A program made the translations under genes and the position numbers. The notes beneath the pieces were generated by a model. It saw only the letters and a program-made list of their open reading frames with translations, did no database searches and was not told the DNA's origin. From Nemertoderma westbladi (Eukaryota > Xenacoelomorpha > Nemertodermatida > Nemertodermatidae), in contig JAUCBJ010001450.1 in NCBI GenBank assembly GCA_032718475.1, forward strand, positions 1-46,778: a stretch of 46,778 nucleotides of DNA. The letters are read 5' to 3'. Positions 20,940-32,015 of the stretch are shown piece by piece; the first letter of the stretch is position 1, and each line of letters opens with the position of its first letter.

Positions 20940-21728
20940 ATGTCTGACACCCAGCAAAACCTGTCAGACAGTCTAATCGATACAACCATCTGTGACACAG
21001 ATAGGAGCGTGGAGCGATTAAGAAAGGAGTTCAGCTCACCTCCTACTGAAAGAAAGGTCATCCCTCCAGTAGTAGTATCAGACCCTAAGCTAATCCAACA
21101 CCGTAGGTCTATCATCGGCACTCGGGCCCAAGTCAAACGGAACCAGGAAGCAGCTGTCCAGCAGCAGCAACAGCCTAGTCAAGAAACTCGTTCCCAGCGA
21201 CCCGATAGCTCCAGTAGTTCGGATACTGTAGAGCTGACCCCCGAACGTGGAGTGCAGATGGCGGCTACAGCCTACTCGGATCCCCTTCTCACCCTTCCTG
21301 CCGCAGTGCTAACTACAATATTGATTGCGGTGGAGGAACATCAAGCCGATTGGGCGAGAAGTAAGCGAGCGACCCAAGATAGTTATGCGGGATACGCCAG
21401 GGAAGAATTGATGTCTATTGTCGAGTCACAATGGAACTTTCCCGGACCCGGACTCCCGTTAGATTTGTCCGAAGCTACTTGGGAAGATATACACAGGATG
21501 GGAGTGGCTAAAGATACGATGGATCCAGCTGTTTGGAAGAGGTCGGCAGCAGGATATGTGCAGGGATTCTTCGGCTCCTTAGAGCGATTGGAAGAACAAT
21601 TGTTTCGACAACCCCAAGGACCTCAAGAGCAGGAAGAGCTGCTTTATCAAGTACGTGAAAGAACCCTACGCATTAGACTAAGGTCTCAAAGTTCAAGAAA
21701 CGGCCCAGTGGAAATCCCAGCTGGCTGA
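20940..21728 (+). CDS. BEL-2 Gag N-terminal part
   Basis: A clear ATG at 20940 opens the coding region after the leader. 262 codons: hydrophilic Ser/Thr-rich start, Gln-rich stretch (about residues 70-90), then a folded-looking helical region with Trp residues. Near 21680-21700 the neighbouring frame becomes the better protein and runs on into the next segment, so a one-base shift lies there and the last dozen residues of this frame (to TGA 21726-21728) are probably not native. No known motif. Confidence 0.7.
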   Translation: MSDTQQNLSDSLIDTTICDTDRSVERLRKEFSSPPTERKVIPPVVVSDPKLIQHRRSIIGTRAQVKRNQEAAVQQQQQPSQETRSQRPDSSSSSDTVELTPERGVQMAATAYSDPLLTLPAAVLTTILIAVEEHQADWARSKRATQDSYAGYAREELMSIVESQWNFPGPGLPLDLSEATWEDIHRMGVAKDTMDPAVWKRSAAGYVQGFFGSLERLEEQLFRQPQGPQEQEELLYQVRERTLRIRLRSQSSRNGPVEIPAG

Positions 21729-23331
21729 GAGACCAACCTATGAAGAACCAACCGATGCCACCCTTTCTCAAGTGGAAAGCGAAGAGACAGCAGCAGAGAA
21801 GCCGCCCTCGAGAGACGCCATAGACATCTATCTGTCAGACTATCAACGCTTCTTGGGTGATGAAGAGTTGAGGAGACGGCTGTCTGGACTTTCCCCTAAT
21901 AGTGAAGGAACCAAGCTTGTGTTGGACTCAATCGATGCGGAAATGTTAGCTGCAAACCAAGCTAAATTTGATGAAAAACTCCGCCTCGCTAGAGTCCAAG
22001 AAGAACAAGTAAAGAAAAGACGGATAGAGGAACAAAAGGCGGCGGCCATGGCAGAAGCAGAAGTAGAAAGAAAGGCAGCGGCGGCAGAAGCAGAAGCAGA
22101 AAGAAAGGCAGCGGCAATAGCAATGGCAGAAGTAGAGGCGGAAAGAAAGGCGGCAAAGGCAGTGGCAGAAGCAGAACGGAGAGCGTCTGAGCAGACTACC
22201 CAACTGGAGTTGGAAAATCTGCAAGAGACGCAAGACAACATAAATAAACAGTTAACTGCTAGTCGAATGCAGATGATGAGACGATCTACTCCAAAACGCC
22301 AGGGATACACATCATCGGAGGAAAGCGAAACCACCGATCCTGAAGGCGGAGGAAATAGATCTCGTCTAAGCAGGCGTAGAAAAACATCTCACCGTTACCA
22401 ATTGCCTGATTTGCCCCCGGCGGTTAGAAGACAACTAACTAGCACAGACTTAGGTAGTACAGCACCCACAGACCAAATTATTAAGGTCAAAAGACTCCCT
22501 ACCATAGTTGATGAGCCTGAAATAATTAGGCCTGTCATTCCCAAATCCACTCCTGTGCTAGAGACCCCTGTACTTCCAGAGCTTAACTCTAAATTCCCTT
22601 TACACAGTACTACACTGCCTGTACCCGGTAGAACAGTCCATGAGAATATCCCTGTCCTGGGCACTGAGAGAGAAATCAAGGATTTGTCTCCCGTCGTCCC
22701 GCGTCGGCCCGCTACAATGTTGGCGACTCCCGCTTCGGCGGTCGAGTGGGTAGAGGAGGGACGTCGGGGGATGAATCTCCTGCTCGGACAGATGCAGGAG
22801 ACTGTCCACCAACTTAAGGGAACAGTAAGGGAAGGTAGGGCCGAATTGCAAGAAGTGCAGCAAAGTATCGCGCTAGAACGCGACAAATTAGTCAATATAC
22901 AAAAGGGTATACCAATACCCCCTGTAACATTGTGTCAACCTGTTAGGTCTGAAGTATTACATGCGCAAGGTGTGGAGCCTACACGCATCTATACTGCTAG
23001 TGAAGTAGAAACTCCTATAGCAAACCCTATTAAGGGTGATTATAAACCTGTTGTTAATGATATTCCCTATAGACCTGATAATGATCCGAGAAATTTATAT
23101 ACCGATAATTCGATATTAAATAACACGATGGCCCAAGAAAGCTTTACGCATCAGATGGCTAGAACAGAAGCCCGCCAGGCGGTCAAAGTGGGAGAGATCG
23201 TCAAATTCTATGGAGATGAGATGAAATGGTTACCTTTCAATGAATATTACAAAGACAGCATACAGAACTCTGTACTATCTAACGGAGAGAAACTTAGGTT
23301 CCTCATCAAGTGCTTGGAAGGACCCCCCTAG
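21700..23331 (+). CDS. BEL-2 Gag middle part: coiled coil and Pao-type gag start
   Basis: The frame is open from about 21700; the first start-like codon is GTG at 21772, but this is really a continuation of Gag after a frameshift. It has an Ala/Glu/Arg/Lys-rich coiled coil (about 21990-22240, repeated AEAERKAA), a disordered Pro-rich region, a second helix (22750-22900), and the start of the Pao gag domain (VKVGEIVKFYGDEMKWLPFN, about 23180). It is interrupted by TAG 23329-23331 in the middle of that domain; the same frame goes on directly. Confidence 0.8.
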   Translation, partial: TAQWKSQLAERPTYEEPTDATLSQVESEETAAEKPPSRDAIDIYLSDYQRFLGDEELRRRLSGLSPNSEGTKLVLDSIDAEMLAANQAKFDEKLRLARVQEEQVKKRRIEEQKAAAMAEAEVERKAAAAEAEAERKAAAIAMAEVEAERKAAKAVAEAERRASEQTTQLELENLQETQDNINKQLTASRMQMMRRSTPKRQGYTSSEESETTDPEGGGNRSRLSRRRKTSHRYQLPDLPPAVRRQLTSTDLGSTAPTDQIIKVKRLPTIVDEPEIIRPVIPKSTPVLETPVLPELNSKFPLHSTTLPVPGRTVHENIPVLGTEREIKDLSPVVPRRPATMLATPASAVEWVEEGRRGMNLLLGQMQETVHQLKGTVREGRAELQEVQQSIALERDKLVNIQKGIPIPPVTLCQPVRSEVLHAQGVEPTRIYTASEVETPIANPIKGDYKPVVNDIPYRPDNDPRNLYTDNSILNNTMAQESFTHQMARTEARQAVKVGEIVKFYGDEMKWLPFNEYYKDSIQNSVLSNGEKLRFLIKCLEGPP

Positions 23332-23652
23332 TTAATGGCGTTAAAGTTTATTGGACATCCAGAAGGATTAAGACAAGTTTGGGATACATTAAACATCAGG
23401 TATGGTAACAAGGATAACATAGCTAAGTATTTGTATGCAAAATTAGTAGCCCCCCGAAACTTCCTTAGTAGCGGGATTATAGAGTTTTCCGATGAGATTC
23501 AGGAGATCTGTAGACAATTGGACTGGTTAGGTAAGTCTCATGAATATCAGAGTTCCATGGTTATTGGAGCAGTAGTCTCTACTTTACCAAAGGGTGGAGT
23601 ATGTACACGCTGGGACAAGAAAGTGTTGTATATGAATGAGCAGCAACGATGA
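23332..23652 (+). pseudogene. BEL-2 Gag domain continuation between two in-frame stops
   Basis: Same frame as the previous and following segments, bounded by TAG 23329-23331 and TGA 23650-23652; first ATG 23335. It carries the second half of the Pao gag domain (FIGHPEGLRQVWDTLNIRYG, then LDWLGKSHEYQ), the counterpart of BEL-1 residues around YTGGSAYEIVRQY. Because the frame does not change at either stop, these are point nonsense codons within one ancestral gene. Confidence 0.75.
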
Positions 23653-26313
23653 AGCCCTACCATGGCTGATCTCATGTCCTTCTTAGATGGTGAAGTAAAA
23701 CTACAACTCATCAAGCAGTCCAGAGAGAAAACATCGGAAAATAAGGTAAGTGAGAAACCCGCTTCTAGGAGAAGAGTAACACCGGTGTGTTACACTGACA
23801 ACGGCGAAAGCCAAGCTTCTCAAGAAGAGGACAGCGGGAAAGACACTGATCGATCTTACTACGTTGGCAAAACCTCAAAAGACGTAAGTAAATACAAGGC
23901 TCGAACCAACGATAGGAGAGAACAGGTTGCCAAGACCCCTCCTCAGTCTCCTAACAGAATGCACGGAAGAAAACCCGAAGAAAGAACGAGAGTGCATCAG
24001 GTTACCCAAGGTAAAGTGAGTAACATAAAACCTAACTGTGCGCTGTGCGACAGGACCCACCGTTTGAGTGCGTGTGCTGAATTTCTAAAGAAATCCCTTG
24101 TAGACAGACGTGCAGTCATGTGGGATAAGCGGTTATGCTATAATTGCCTCAGACCAGGACACCAACGGCGAACCTGTTACTCCGACGTAAAGTGTGCAAA
24201 GTGTGGCGCGAAACATCACATCTTGTTACACAGTGAGTTCGAACGAGACAAACCGAGTCAGGTAAGTGAGCCCGAACTACATGTCCAATTCAGTGATGTA
24301 AATGACACTGATCAAGAATCTGAGATGGAAGGATTCTATACTGACGAATTCTCCGACGCCAACGAATCCTGTTACCTAATCAATACCGCGGTGTATCGAG
24401 CACTTACTTATGAAAAGGACACCGAAAATGAGTTCCCCCCAACTACCTTTGACAGACAACCATCTTGGAAAGCTCCAACTTCCAACGTAGGAATCAGAGA
24501 ATTTCCTGTAGTGCAGGTAAGAGTTCACGGTCCTAACAAAAGTTACATAGTGAACGCCCTCCTTGACTCCGGCAGCACAGGAACATTCATCGATCAAGAA
24601 CTAGCCGAAGACATCTTTGCTGGACAACCCAAATTCCGGACTAAATTGAATATGTCAGGAATTATGCAGGTTTGGAAATCTACCCTAACGGCAGATTACT
24701 ATGTAGGTGTGTTGTCCACCCCCCAGGATAAATTAGGAGCACAAGGTATAATGTCGGTAAAAATGGTGGCTATAAAGAACTTCGCTACTACTCAAGCAGA
24801 CCTTTATAATTGGGACGAGGATGAGAGCATCCAACATCTTAAGATACCTCGATTCCAGACAGATTATCCTGGAGTGCAAATACTCATCGGCCAAAACGCG
24901 CATGAGGCGCTCGAGACATTGGAGAAACGGCCTGCTCAACCGCAGCCACTGCAAACCTATGCGGTAAGAACTAGAGTAGGTTGGTACTTTACTGGCCCTT
25001 CCCGCAGAACTCTCGAAGAGAGAATGCCACAAGAACGAATATACCAAGTAAACGATTGGGAAGTGGAGAGCAGTGAGGTGGAAGAACTAACTGAGGGAAC
25101 ACCATACTCCTCAGATAATGACGACATCTACCAACTCTTCGATGAAGAGAACACAATCGACCTACTTACAGAAAACAAAACGTGGAAAAACCAGGTGAAC
25201 CTATGTCAACTGATTCGCCCATCGGGACCCATTGATTACAATGACGAACTAAATGACGAGATAGAGCGCTGCAATGCTAGAACTCGGGACGAACTCGCCG
25301 TACGATTCTTTACTCAAGAACTGGTAGAGCCCAATTCATACGATAAGGCCCTATCGATAGAAGAAGAAAGAGCCAAGCAAATCCAGGAAACAACTACACG
25401 TTTTTTAAAAGACCAAGGTAGATATGAAATCGGCCTACCATTTCGAAAACGAGAACCTAGATTTATAAATAACAGACCCTTGGCAGAGAAAAGAATCGCT
25501 CAATTGCATCGACGCCTTACGGCTAATGCTTCAGCTAAAGAAATGTACCAAACTCAGTTGAAGAAATTTATAACAAAGGGATACGCTGAGCGAGTACCGG
25601 AAGGAACACCAGTGACTGAGAGAACGTATTACTTAACACATCATTACGTTCCTAAACCCGGTAAACCCCACGAAGTACGAGTCGTATTCGATGGCTCCGC
25701 TCTATATATGGGCCAATCCCTCAATTCCGAGTTGTTACCAGGACCCAACTTACTCCAATCTTTGTTGGGAATACTTTTAAGATTAAGACAATATTCCATC
25801 GCGTTCGCCTCCGATATAGAAGGAATGTTCTTACAAGTCAAGGCGCTGGATAGAGATAGAGACAGCCTGAGATTTCTGTGGTGGCCTGAAGGAGACCTCA
25901 ACCAGAAACCGGTAGAGTACTGGATGACCATCCAGGCTTTTGGGATCATATCAAGCCCTTCCAACGCCTGCTCCGTGGTGCGAACCACTGCGAATGACAA
26001 CCGAGACGCCTTCTCCAAAGAGGTGATAGACAACATCAAACGTAATATATACATGGACGACAATTTAAGGTCCCTTCCATCAGTAGAAGAAGCCATAGAT
26101 GTCGCGAAAGGAACGGTAGAGTGTTTGAAAAGAGGTGGATTTCGACTGACGAAATTCACCAGCAACTCCCGTGAGTTTCTGGAAGCGATACCGGTAGAAG
26201 ACCGAGGAGCGAAAGACTTAGATTTAATAAAGGACGATCTTCCAGAAACCAAGACGCTTGGCTTGAAGTGGGACACTGAAAGAGATATCCTGTTTTTTCA
26301 GCTAAAACAGTGA
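23653..26313 (+). CDS. BEL-2 Gag-Pol: CCHC knuckles, protease, RT
   Basis: Frame open from 23653, first ATG 23662. Cys/His cluster at about 24034-24235: CALCDRTHRLSAC, then CYNCLRPGHQRRTC (exact CCHC), then CAKCGAKHHILLH. Aspartic protease with LLDSGSTGTF (Asp codon 24565). RT from about 25480: VRVVFDGSA, ASDIEGMFLQV (catalytic Asp), IQAFGIISSPS, and IYMDDN with paired Asp at 26056-26061. The frame stops at TGA 26311-26313, in the connection between RT and RNase H. No frame change occurs, so this too is internal to pol. Confidence 0.93.
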   Translation, partial: SPTMADLMSFLDGEVKLQLIKQSREKTSENKVSEKPASRRRVTPVCYTDNGESQASQEEDSGKDTDRSYYVGKTSKDVSKYKARTNDRREQVAKTPPQSPNRMHGRKPEERTRVHQVTQGKVSNIKPNCALCDRTHRLSACAEFLKKSLVDRRAVMWDKRLCYNCLRPGHQRRTCYSDVKCAKCGAKHHILLHSEFERDKPSQVSEPELHVQFSDVNDTDQESEMEGFYTDEFSDANESCYLINTAVYRALTYEKDTENEFPPTTFDRQPSWKAPTSNVGIREFPVVQVRVHGPNKSYIVNALLDSGSTGTFIDQELAEDIFAGQPKFRTKLNMSGIMQVWKSTLTADYYVGVLSTPQDKLGAQGIMSVKMVAIKNFATTQADLYNWDEDESIQHLKIPRFQTDYPGVQILIGQNAHEALETLEKRPAQPQPLQTYAVRTRVGWYFTGPSRRTLEERMPQERIYQVNDWEVESSEVEELTEGTPYSSDNDDIYQLFDEENTIDLLTENKTWKNQVNLCQLIRPSGPIDYNDELNDEIERCNARTRDELAVRFFTQELVEPNSYDKALSIEEERAKQIQETTTRFLKDQGRYEIGLPFRKREPRFINNRPLAEKRIAQLHRRLTANASAKEMYQTQLKKFITKGYAERVPEGTPVTERTYYLTHHYVPKPGKPHEVRVVFDGSALYMGQSLNSELLPGPNLLQSLLGILLRLRQYSIAFASDIEGMFLQVKALDRDRDSLRFLWWPEGDLNQKPVEYWMTIQAFGIISSPSNACSVVRTTANDNRDAFSKEVIDNIKRNIYMDDNLRSLPSVEEAIDVAKGTVECLKRGGFRLTKFTSNSREFLEAIPVEDRGAKDLDLIKDDLPETKTLGLKWDTERDILFFQLKQ

Positions 26314-28926
26314 GATAATCCAGTTCGGACAAAACGGATTTGTTTAAGTATCCTGAGCACTTATTTCGACCCATTAGGATTTATTAGCCCAGTTATATTG
26401 ATTGCTCGGAGTTTAGTATAACAAATGTGGCTTGAAAACCACTCATGGGACGATCCGCTTAAGGGAGAACTGTTAAAGAAATGGATGAAATGGGAAGATT
26501 CTCTACCTGCCATCGAGAACTTTATAATTTCCCATGCATATTTTGGTCATGTTCTTCCTACGTATTCCTATCAACTCCATGTGTTTGGAGACGCCAGCGA
26601 CATGGGAATAGGTATAGTAGCATATCTGCGAGTCGAAACTCCGGATGGAATCAAAGTCACCTTGGTTACCTCTAAGGCATTGATTAACAACAAGTTAAAG
26701 GTTCCTCGAGCGGAGTTAAAGGCGGCTTTATACACTACAGCCATCGGCCGGAACGTAACAGAACAAATCGACTATCCACTGGAGAAAACGGTTTATTGGA
26801 CCGACGCTTTACTCGTGTTGGAGTATCTAACCAATGAAGTCTGTCAGTTCAGCGTTTTTGTTACTAACAGGGTAGCTATTATTCTTAGTCGCACAAAGAT
26901 AGATCAATGGAGACATTGCCCTGGTACGATTAATCCAGCTGATATCGCCTCCAGGGGAGCAACTCCACAGGAACTGATAGATACTCCAGACTGGTTGGGT
27001 GGACCCGACTTCCTGAGCAAGGAAGAGGATGAATGGCCTCCTCACCTTACTACGGCAGAGATTAGACAAGCCAAGGGAGCGGAGACAGTCAAACCTAAAA
27101 CCCGGGCGAGTAAATCGAAGTTATTTAAACCGACGATCGATCTATCTGTATTACATACTTCCGGAAATGATGCTTCGGATCCACAATCCCTCGCCACAAA
27201 TAAGTCTGTTGTGGAAATTAGAGATAGAGATTGGAAATCTGGAATACCAGACGTCTCGCAAGGAATCTCACCCCTGCTGCAGAGAGCAATGCATCACTAC
27301 AGTTCCTGGAATCGGCTCTGTAAAGCCGTCACATATTTAAGGAGATGTTTTCATCATCACTACTCCAGGACGAAGACCATTAGTGATACCGCTCCATTGA
27401 CATCTGCGCAAGTTCATGTTATTAAAAATTTACCCAAATATAAGACATCCGACCGTTTTCTAAAGGAGAAAATTAGTCACCAGGAGCATGAAGAAACCCA
27501 TAAGCAGATACTGAGACTCCTGCAATGCTATGAGGATTCCGATAAGTATTTCCTGTTGTTGAGAAATCTGCAGATGCGCTTAAGGGATCGATTCTCTAGC
27601 ACAATGATAGATGGGTTAATACGTGTTGGAGGAAGGCTCACCAATGCGCCATTATCCTTTGACACTAAATTCCCCATACTCATTAGAAATCTTGAAGTAC
27701 AAATCAAGATGATTGTAGATGTTCACAGTAAACTTTATCATGCTGGTAGAGAACGAGTTCTTAGCGAAATTCGAACTCGCTATTATTTTGATAAACCCCG
27801 TAGAGCTCTGAACCAAGTTCTTAGGAACTGCATACCCTGTAGGAAAGCATTCAGTAGGCCTTTAACACAGCGCGAGGCAGAATTACCTAGGGAACGAGTA
27901 AGCTTCTATGAACCACCTTTTACTAATACTGGTGTAGATTTATTTGGCCCTATTGAAGTATATCGTGCTAGGACTATAGTCAAGAGATGGTGTGTCATCT
28001 TCATATGCATGACTTGTAGAGCCATCCATCTCGACATGGTGAACGATCTATCTACCAACAGCTTCGTCTTAAGTTTACGCCGACAGATCGCTCGCTTCGG
28101 GACGAGTAATACCATGAGATCGGATAAGGGAACGAACTTCATTGGTGCCAACAACGAAATACAGGCTTACGTGAAGGACTGGAACCAAAGACAGGTGGAC
28201 GATCAGCTAAGGATAACAGCGTCTAGCTGGACCTTCAACGCCGCCGACGCCCCTTGGTGGGGAGGAAGTTGGGAGAGATTAATTAGAAGTGTCAAGACCG
28301 CATTTCACTTTATAGTGCCATGTCGCGCGTATCTCACCGACGAACTTTTGCGGACATTAATGGAGGAAATAGCTGCCTATCTCAACGAAAGACCGCTTAT
28401 GCCAGTCTCATCGAGTCCCGATTCCCTGGAAGCGCTAACACCCGCGCACTTCCTACTGAAGAAACCTGTAGCCATGCTCCCACGATCGGAGATTGCCGAC
28501 GGAGACGAATACTGCCGTCGAACTTGGCAACTTATGCAGTTGCTATCCCGTCGTTTCGCTGACCATTTCGAGAAACATTATCTGCCCACGCTACAACTTC
28601 GAACTAAGTGGTTTGCGCAGCAAGAAAACGTCAGCGCCGGAGATATGGTGCTTATTGTAGATCCAGACCTCCCACGTAAATGGTGGCAAACAGGTCGTAT
28701 CATCGAGACTCACATCTCGGATGATGGTTTAGTACGCTCGGTAGAACTCGTCGTCATGCGGCGTAACTTCAAGAAGCCAGGTATAATCTTTGAGACGCTC
28801 AACTTGACAACTCAACCGCCCAGTTGGTCGTTTATGTTTACTGGAAAGAGACAGAGAACTCTCCGGAAACTATGGAAGGCAAGACACTCTTCCCACGACC
28901 ACCTCCCTAATTCCTCAAACATCTAG
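26314..28926 (+). CDS. BEL-2 Pol: connection, RNase H and integrase
   Basis: Same frame as the RT segment. The connection reads TYFDPLGFISPV (about 26368) and is then cut by TAA 26419-26421; the first ATG after it is 26425. RNase H motifs: FGDASDMG, PRAELKAALY, YWTDALLVLEYL. Integrase: HSKLYHAGRERVL and CIPC zinc-binding residues, then Asp in GVDLFGP (27937), Asp in RSDKGTNFIGA (28123) and Glu in WWGGSWERL (28273). A basic C-terminal domain with DPDLPRKWWQTGRI ends at TAG 28924-28926. All visible catalytic residues are present. Confidence 0.92.
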
Positions 28927-30566
28927 GGACTCCCCAATGTGATACGTCTGGAGTGGGTGTATGACTATATTATTTTATCTATTTTATTAGATTGTTATAT
29001 GCGAATTTTATTATATACTTTATTATAATCGTTTTTATTCAATTTTATTTAGTAGAAGGTTATTTTGGATTATTTGGTAGATTAGTGCAATATATTAGTG
29101 TTTATTACGTAATTACATATATATAATATATATTTAGTGTGACGGCGAGAAATAATTTTTTCTCTTTCCTTACTGTCCGTATCATATTATAAATACGTGA
29201 CTATAGTAAGATGAAATGTCCGTACTTATTAAAGTACAATAAAGCCACTACTATATTCAAGTATTATTGGTAGGCAGAGTATTAGGAATGCAAAGTTCAG
29301 ATCCTCGTGTCTCGGCAAAACCAAGCTCTGGGTAGACCTTGGAAACGACTTGCCTCTTCACACTGACATTGCTTCGTGCGATATTGCTCTTCTACCTTAT
29401 ATTAAATAATACATATAGTAGCGTGATGTCCATATAACAGTAGCGTAAAACGCAAATAAATCTGTTAAACCTTTTGACCATCTGTAATTCTAGTCGATTA
29501 AGATATCGCGGCACCCACCGATATACTTGAAAGACAAATTCTAGAATCAGTGGTTAACGTACCCAGACAAGTTCTGGAATAAATCGGTGCCCATCTTAAA
29601 TATTAATTTAATATTTATTAAAATCCGTAAAATTCAGATCCTTTAAAATTTCTAGTCAATTAAGATATCGCAGCACTTACAGATACTCTTAAAAGACAAT
29701 TTTCATAGAATTAAGGATCCTATGTCCCCAGACCTGCTCTGGAATCAAATTGTGTCAATTGTACTATCAAATAATAAAATTCACGGGAATAAATTTAAAT
29801 TCATATTTTAAATGAATTTCATAAATTGTCATTTTGTGCAATTTATAACATTCCCAAAATTCCATTAATTAATAGATCATGGGAGCGGAGATTCATCCTA
29901 TTGAGTGTATTAGAGTGCGAGAATCTCCAACATATAGTCAATAGCCGATAAAATTAATAAAATCATGTATAAAGAGGATATTGACAATTAAAGAATTACT
30001 ATTAAATAGCATTCCAGATCTGTATGCATGAGAATTACCCTAATTCTACCACTAGCTTTCCATAATGTCACCATAGCAACACCCACGCTAGAATTAGAAG
30101 CAAGTTAAAAGAACAATAGAAAGCTTGTCACATTGCATAGCATAGAGAATACATAGCACACTGTTAGTATCCAAAGATACACAGTAATAACGTGACATTC
30201 TGGAAGGCACTGACTAACGGACAAATGGCCTGTATGTGTACAATTGGTGACAGTTGTGTGGAATTTGTGCGTTTATAGGTGAATGTTACTGCTAAAGTAT
30301 GTTTACAGTAGCTAGTCGCAATTGTGAAAGTAGCCCAACTCTCCTATAGAAAGAACCTAAAGTGGATTCAAGCCTTTGGGACGGACAGTGGAGTGACTTG
30401 TGCCGGTTATCGTTGTCGTGCTGTTGCTACATGTTGGCGTAAACTCCGTGACGACGGTACATCGGCGCTGAGAATCCCACTGTCCGGGGGCAAAGAGAGG
30501 TAGGCAGCGACGTCCGCTCGCCTAAACATAAACTCATTTCGATATTAATAAACTCAGATAGCAGAT
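28927..30566 (+). other. BEL-2 spacer between integrase and ORF2
   Basis: AT-rich and non-coding. Two diverged copies of a 162-bp unit lie at about 29488-29649 and 29650-29760 (TAGTCGATTAAGATATCGC against TAGTCAATTAAGATATCGC; both contain a CTGGAAT block). The last 250 bases become less AT-rich before the ORF2 start. The equivalent spacer of BEL-1 holds the hairpin minisatellite. A splice acceptor for a subgenomic ORF2 message would have to lie here; I could not single one out. Confidence 0.6.
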
Positions 30567-30965
30567 ATGACGGAGTTGATAGAAGATGATCTTGGTATCA
30601 GGGAGCGATATACTCTACCTTTACAAGCATTTGTGGATAGCTTGATACGCGGTGAAACCGATCCAACCATTACGGAGGACGATGGTCGTTATATCGAACC
30701 GCCGATGTCCCAAGAGCAACTTACGCGTGAATTGGACTATCGAAAATTCACCGCTCGCTATACGCATCGTAATAGTACGTATATGGACTTCCTAACTACC
30801 GGCCATCCTATCGATTTACATGATACGGACGATGTAGACACCGAAAGGGAAATGGTTCTATTTAAATATCATACCCAGCGGAGTCGTAACGATAAACCGA
30901 GAATAGATCGCGAAAATTCGATTCGTAACAGACTGGGAAGACGAACCAATATGCCTAGAATCTGA
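30567..30965 (+). CDS. BEL-2 ORF2, N-terminal part
   Basis: Starts at ATG 30567 in an AAGATATGA-type context and ends at TGA 30963-30965. The same frame continues without another stop to 32015, so this is the first 132 residues of a single ORF of about 480 codons. The protein is hydrophilic and rich in Asp, Arg and Thr, with a C-terminal Arg-rich stretch. It has no signal peptide or membrane segment, which argues against an envelope protein. No domain recognised. Confidence 0.65.
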   Translation: MTELIEDDLGIRERYTLPLQAFVDSLIRGETDPTITEDDGRYIEPPMSQEQLTRELDYRKFTARYTHRNSTYMDFLTTGHPIDLHDTDDVDTEREMVLFKYHTQRSRNDKPRIDRENSIRNRLGRRTNMPRI

Positions 30966-32015
30966 GGAGATTCAGCCTATCGTGCCCGAAACAGCGACAA
31001 CGATTACATCCTAGAATGGTATCAAGGTCCACAGTGTCTCACTGCGTACAATTATCGCCATGCCAACTATGTTTCTCGGCAACGTTGTCGGTTATGCGCA
31101 TCGAGAGACCATGTTACGCCCATGGACACAAACGTCCGCTGTTCCTATTTCCACGAACAACCGGTGATGGAAATTTATTGTGCGTATTGCAGACTCAATA
31201 TCTTGCACATTTTTGCGGTTTGCCCTCAATTTATGACTCAATGTCACCATTGTCAACTAAAGGGACACGCCAGTTTCGATTGCCCTTTTAATCACGATTT
31301 GGAAAGCGTAGATGAAATGATCACACTACGTTACATCAGAGCTTGGGAAGCGAACGCTGATTTATATTGTGATTCTCGCCATCGCTATTATCCTGGACGC
31401 GCTTACGAAGGAGTTTATGCGTTCCATCCTTATCTATTCGCTTCTGTCGAACAGAAATCACGCATATCGAGTTACGAACTACTGAAGCGCGTCGGAGAAT
31501 GTATTTCAACCAAGTTCGTACGTAAATTTCTCAGGAGTGTTAATCCTAGCGACCTTCATTCCTATAACTTAATCAATTATATCCGTCAGGATCCGGACTA
31601 TGGAGACTTATTTGTTAACTCACACCCCGAGTTACAGGAAGTATATCGACGGCCTTACGAATACCGAGCCCGCGAACGCGAGTTGGAAAGAACCATTAAA
31701 CCCCGGAGGTTTCTAACTGCCTATGGTCCACCCACGGCTCTCGTTCAGACCACTCGTAAAGGACCCGTAAGAGCGGCTGTCTTAAAACGCGCTCTCAAAG
31801 CCGTTAGACCCCGCTCCCCCGACGTTGATGTCAATCAACCCGGCACTTCGACTGGCGGATACACCGACCATAATCCTACACCCTCTGATGCAATTATATT
31901 GCACCCTTCACCCAGGAGTTATAGCCCTCCTTGTAAGGTGGCTCGCCCCAAAGAGAAAAGGACTCTGGCCAGCTTTAAAAAACTGCGTAAACGCCGTCCG
32001 CGCAAGAAAGGCTAA
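30966..32015 (+). CDS. BEL-2 ORF2, zinc-knuckle and basic-tail part
   Basis: In frame with 30567-30965; the first ATG is at 31122, but protein-like sequence starts at 30966. A Cys/His cluster covers 31086-31283: CRLCASRDH (last ligand displaced), CAYC...H...C from 31179, and an exact CHHCQLKGHASFDC (31242-31283). The spacing between the three groups parallels the three exact knuckles of BEL-1 ORF2. After a helical region come a Pro/Ser-rich segment and a very basic end (KKLRKRRPRKKG). A nucleic-acid-binding accessory protein is the natural reading. The stop at 32013-32015 lies 78 bp before the 3' LTR. Confidence 0.8.
   Translation, partial: GDSAYRARNSDNDYILEWYQGPQCLTAYNYRHANYVSRQRCRLCASRDHVTPMDTNVRCSYFHEQPVMEIYCAYCRLNILHIFAVCPQFMTQCHHCQLKGHASFDCPFNHDLESVDEMITLRYIRAWEANADLYCDSRHRYYPGRAYEGVYAFHPYLFASVEQKSRISSYELLKRVGECISTKFVRKFLRSVNPSDLHSYNLINYIRQDPDYGDLFVNSHPELQEVYRRPYEYRARERELERTIKPRRFLTAYGPPTALVQTTRKGPVRAAVLKRALKAVRPRSPDVDVNQPGTSTGGYTDHNPTPSDAIILHPSPRSYSPPCKVARPKEKRTLASFKKLRKRRPRKKG

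Noticed and set aside
23329-26421. BEL-2 stops as programmed readthrough or an altered genetic code
   Set aside because: All three stop codons are involved, positions are not shared with BEL-1, and the transporter gene uses the standard code without internal stops.
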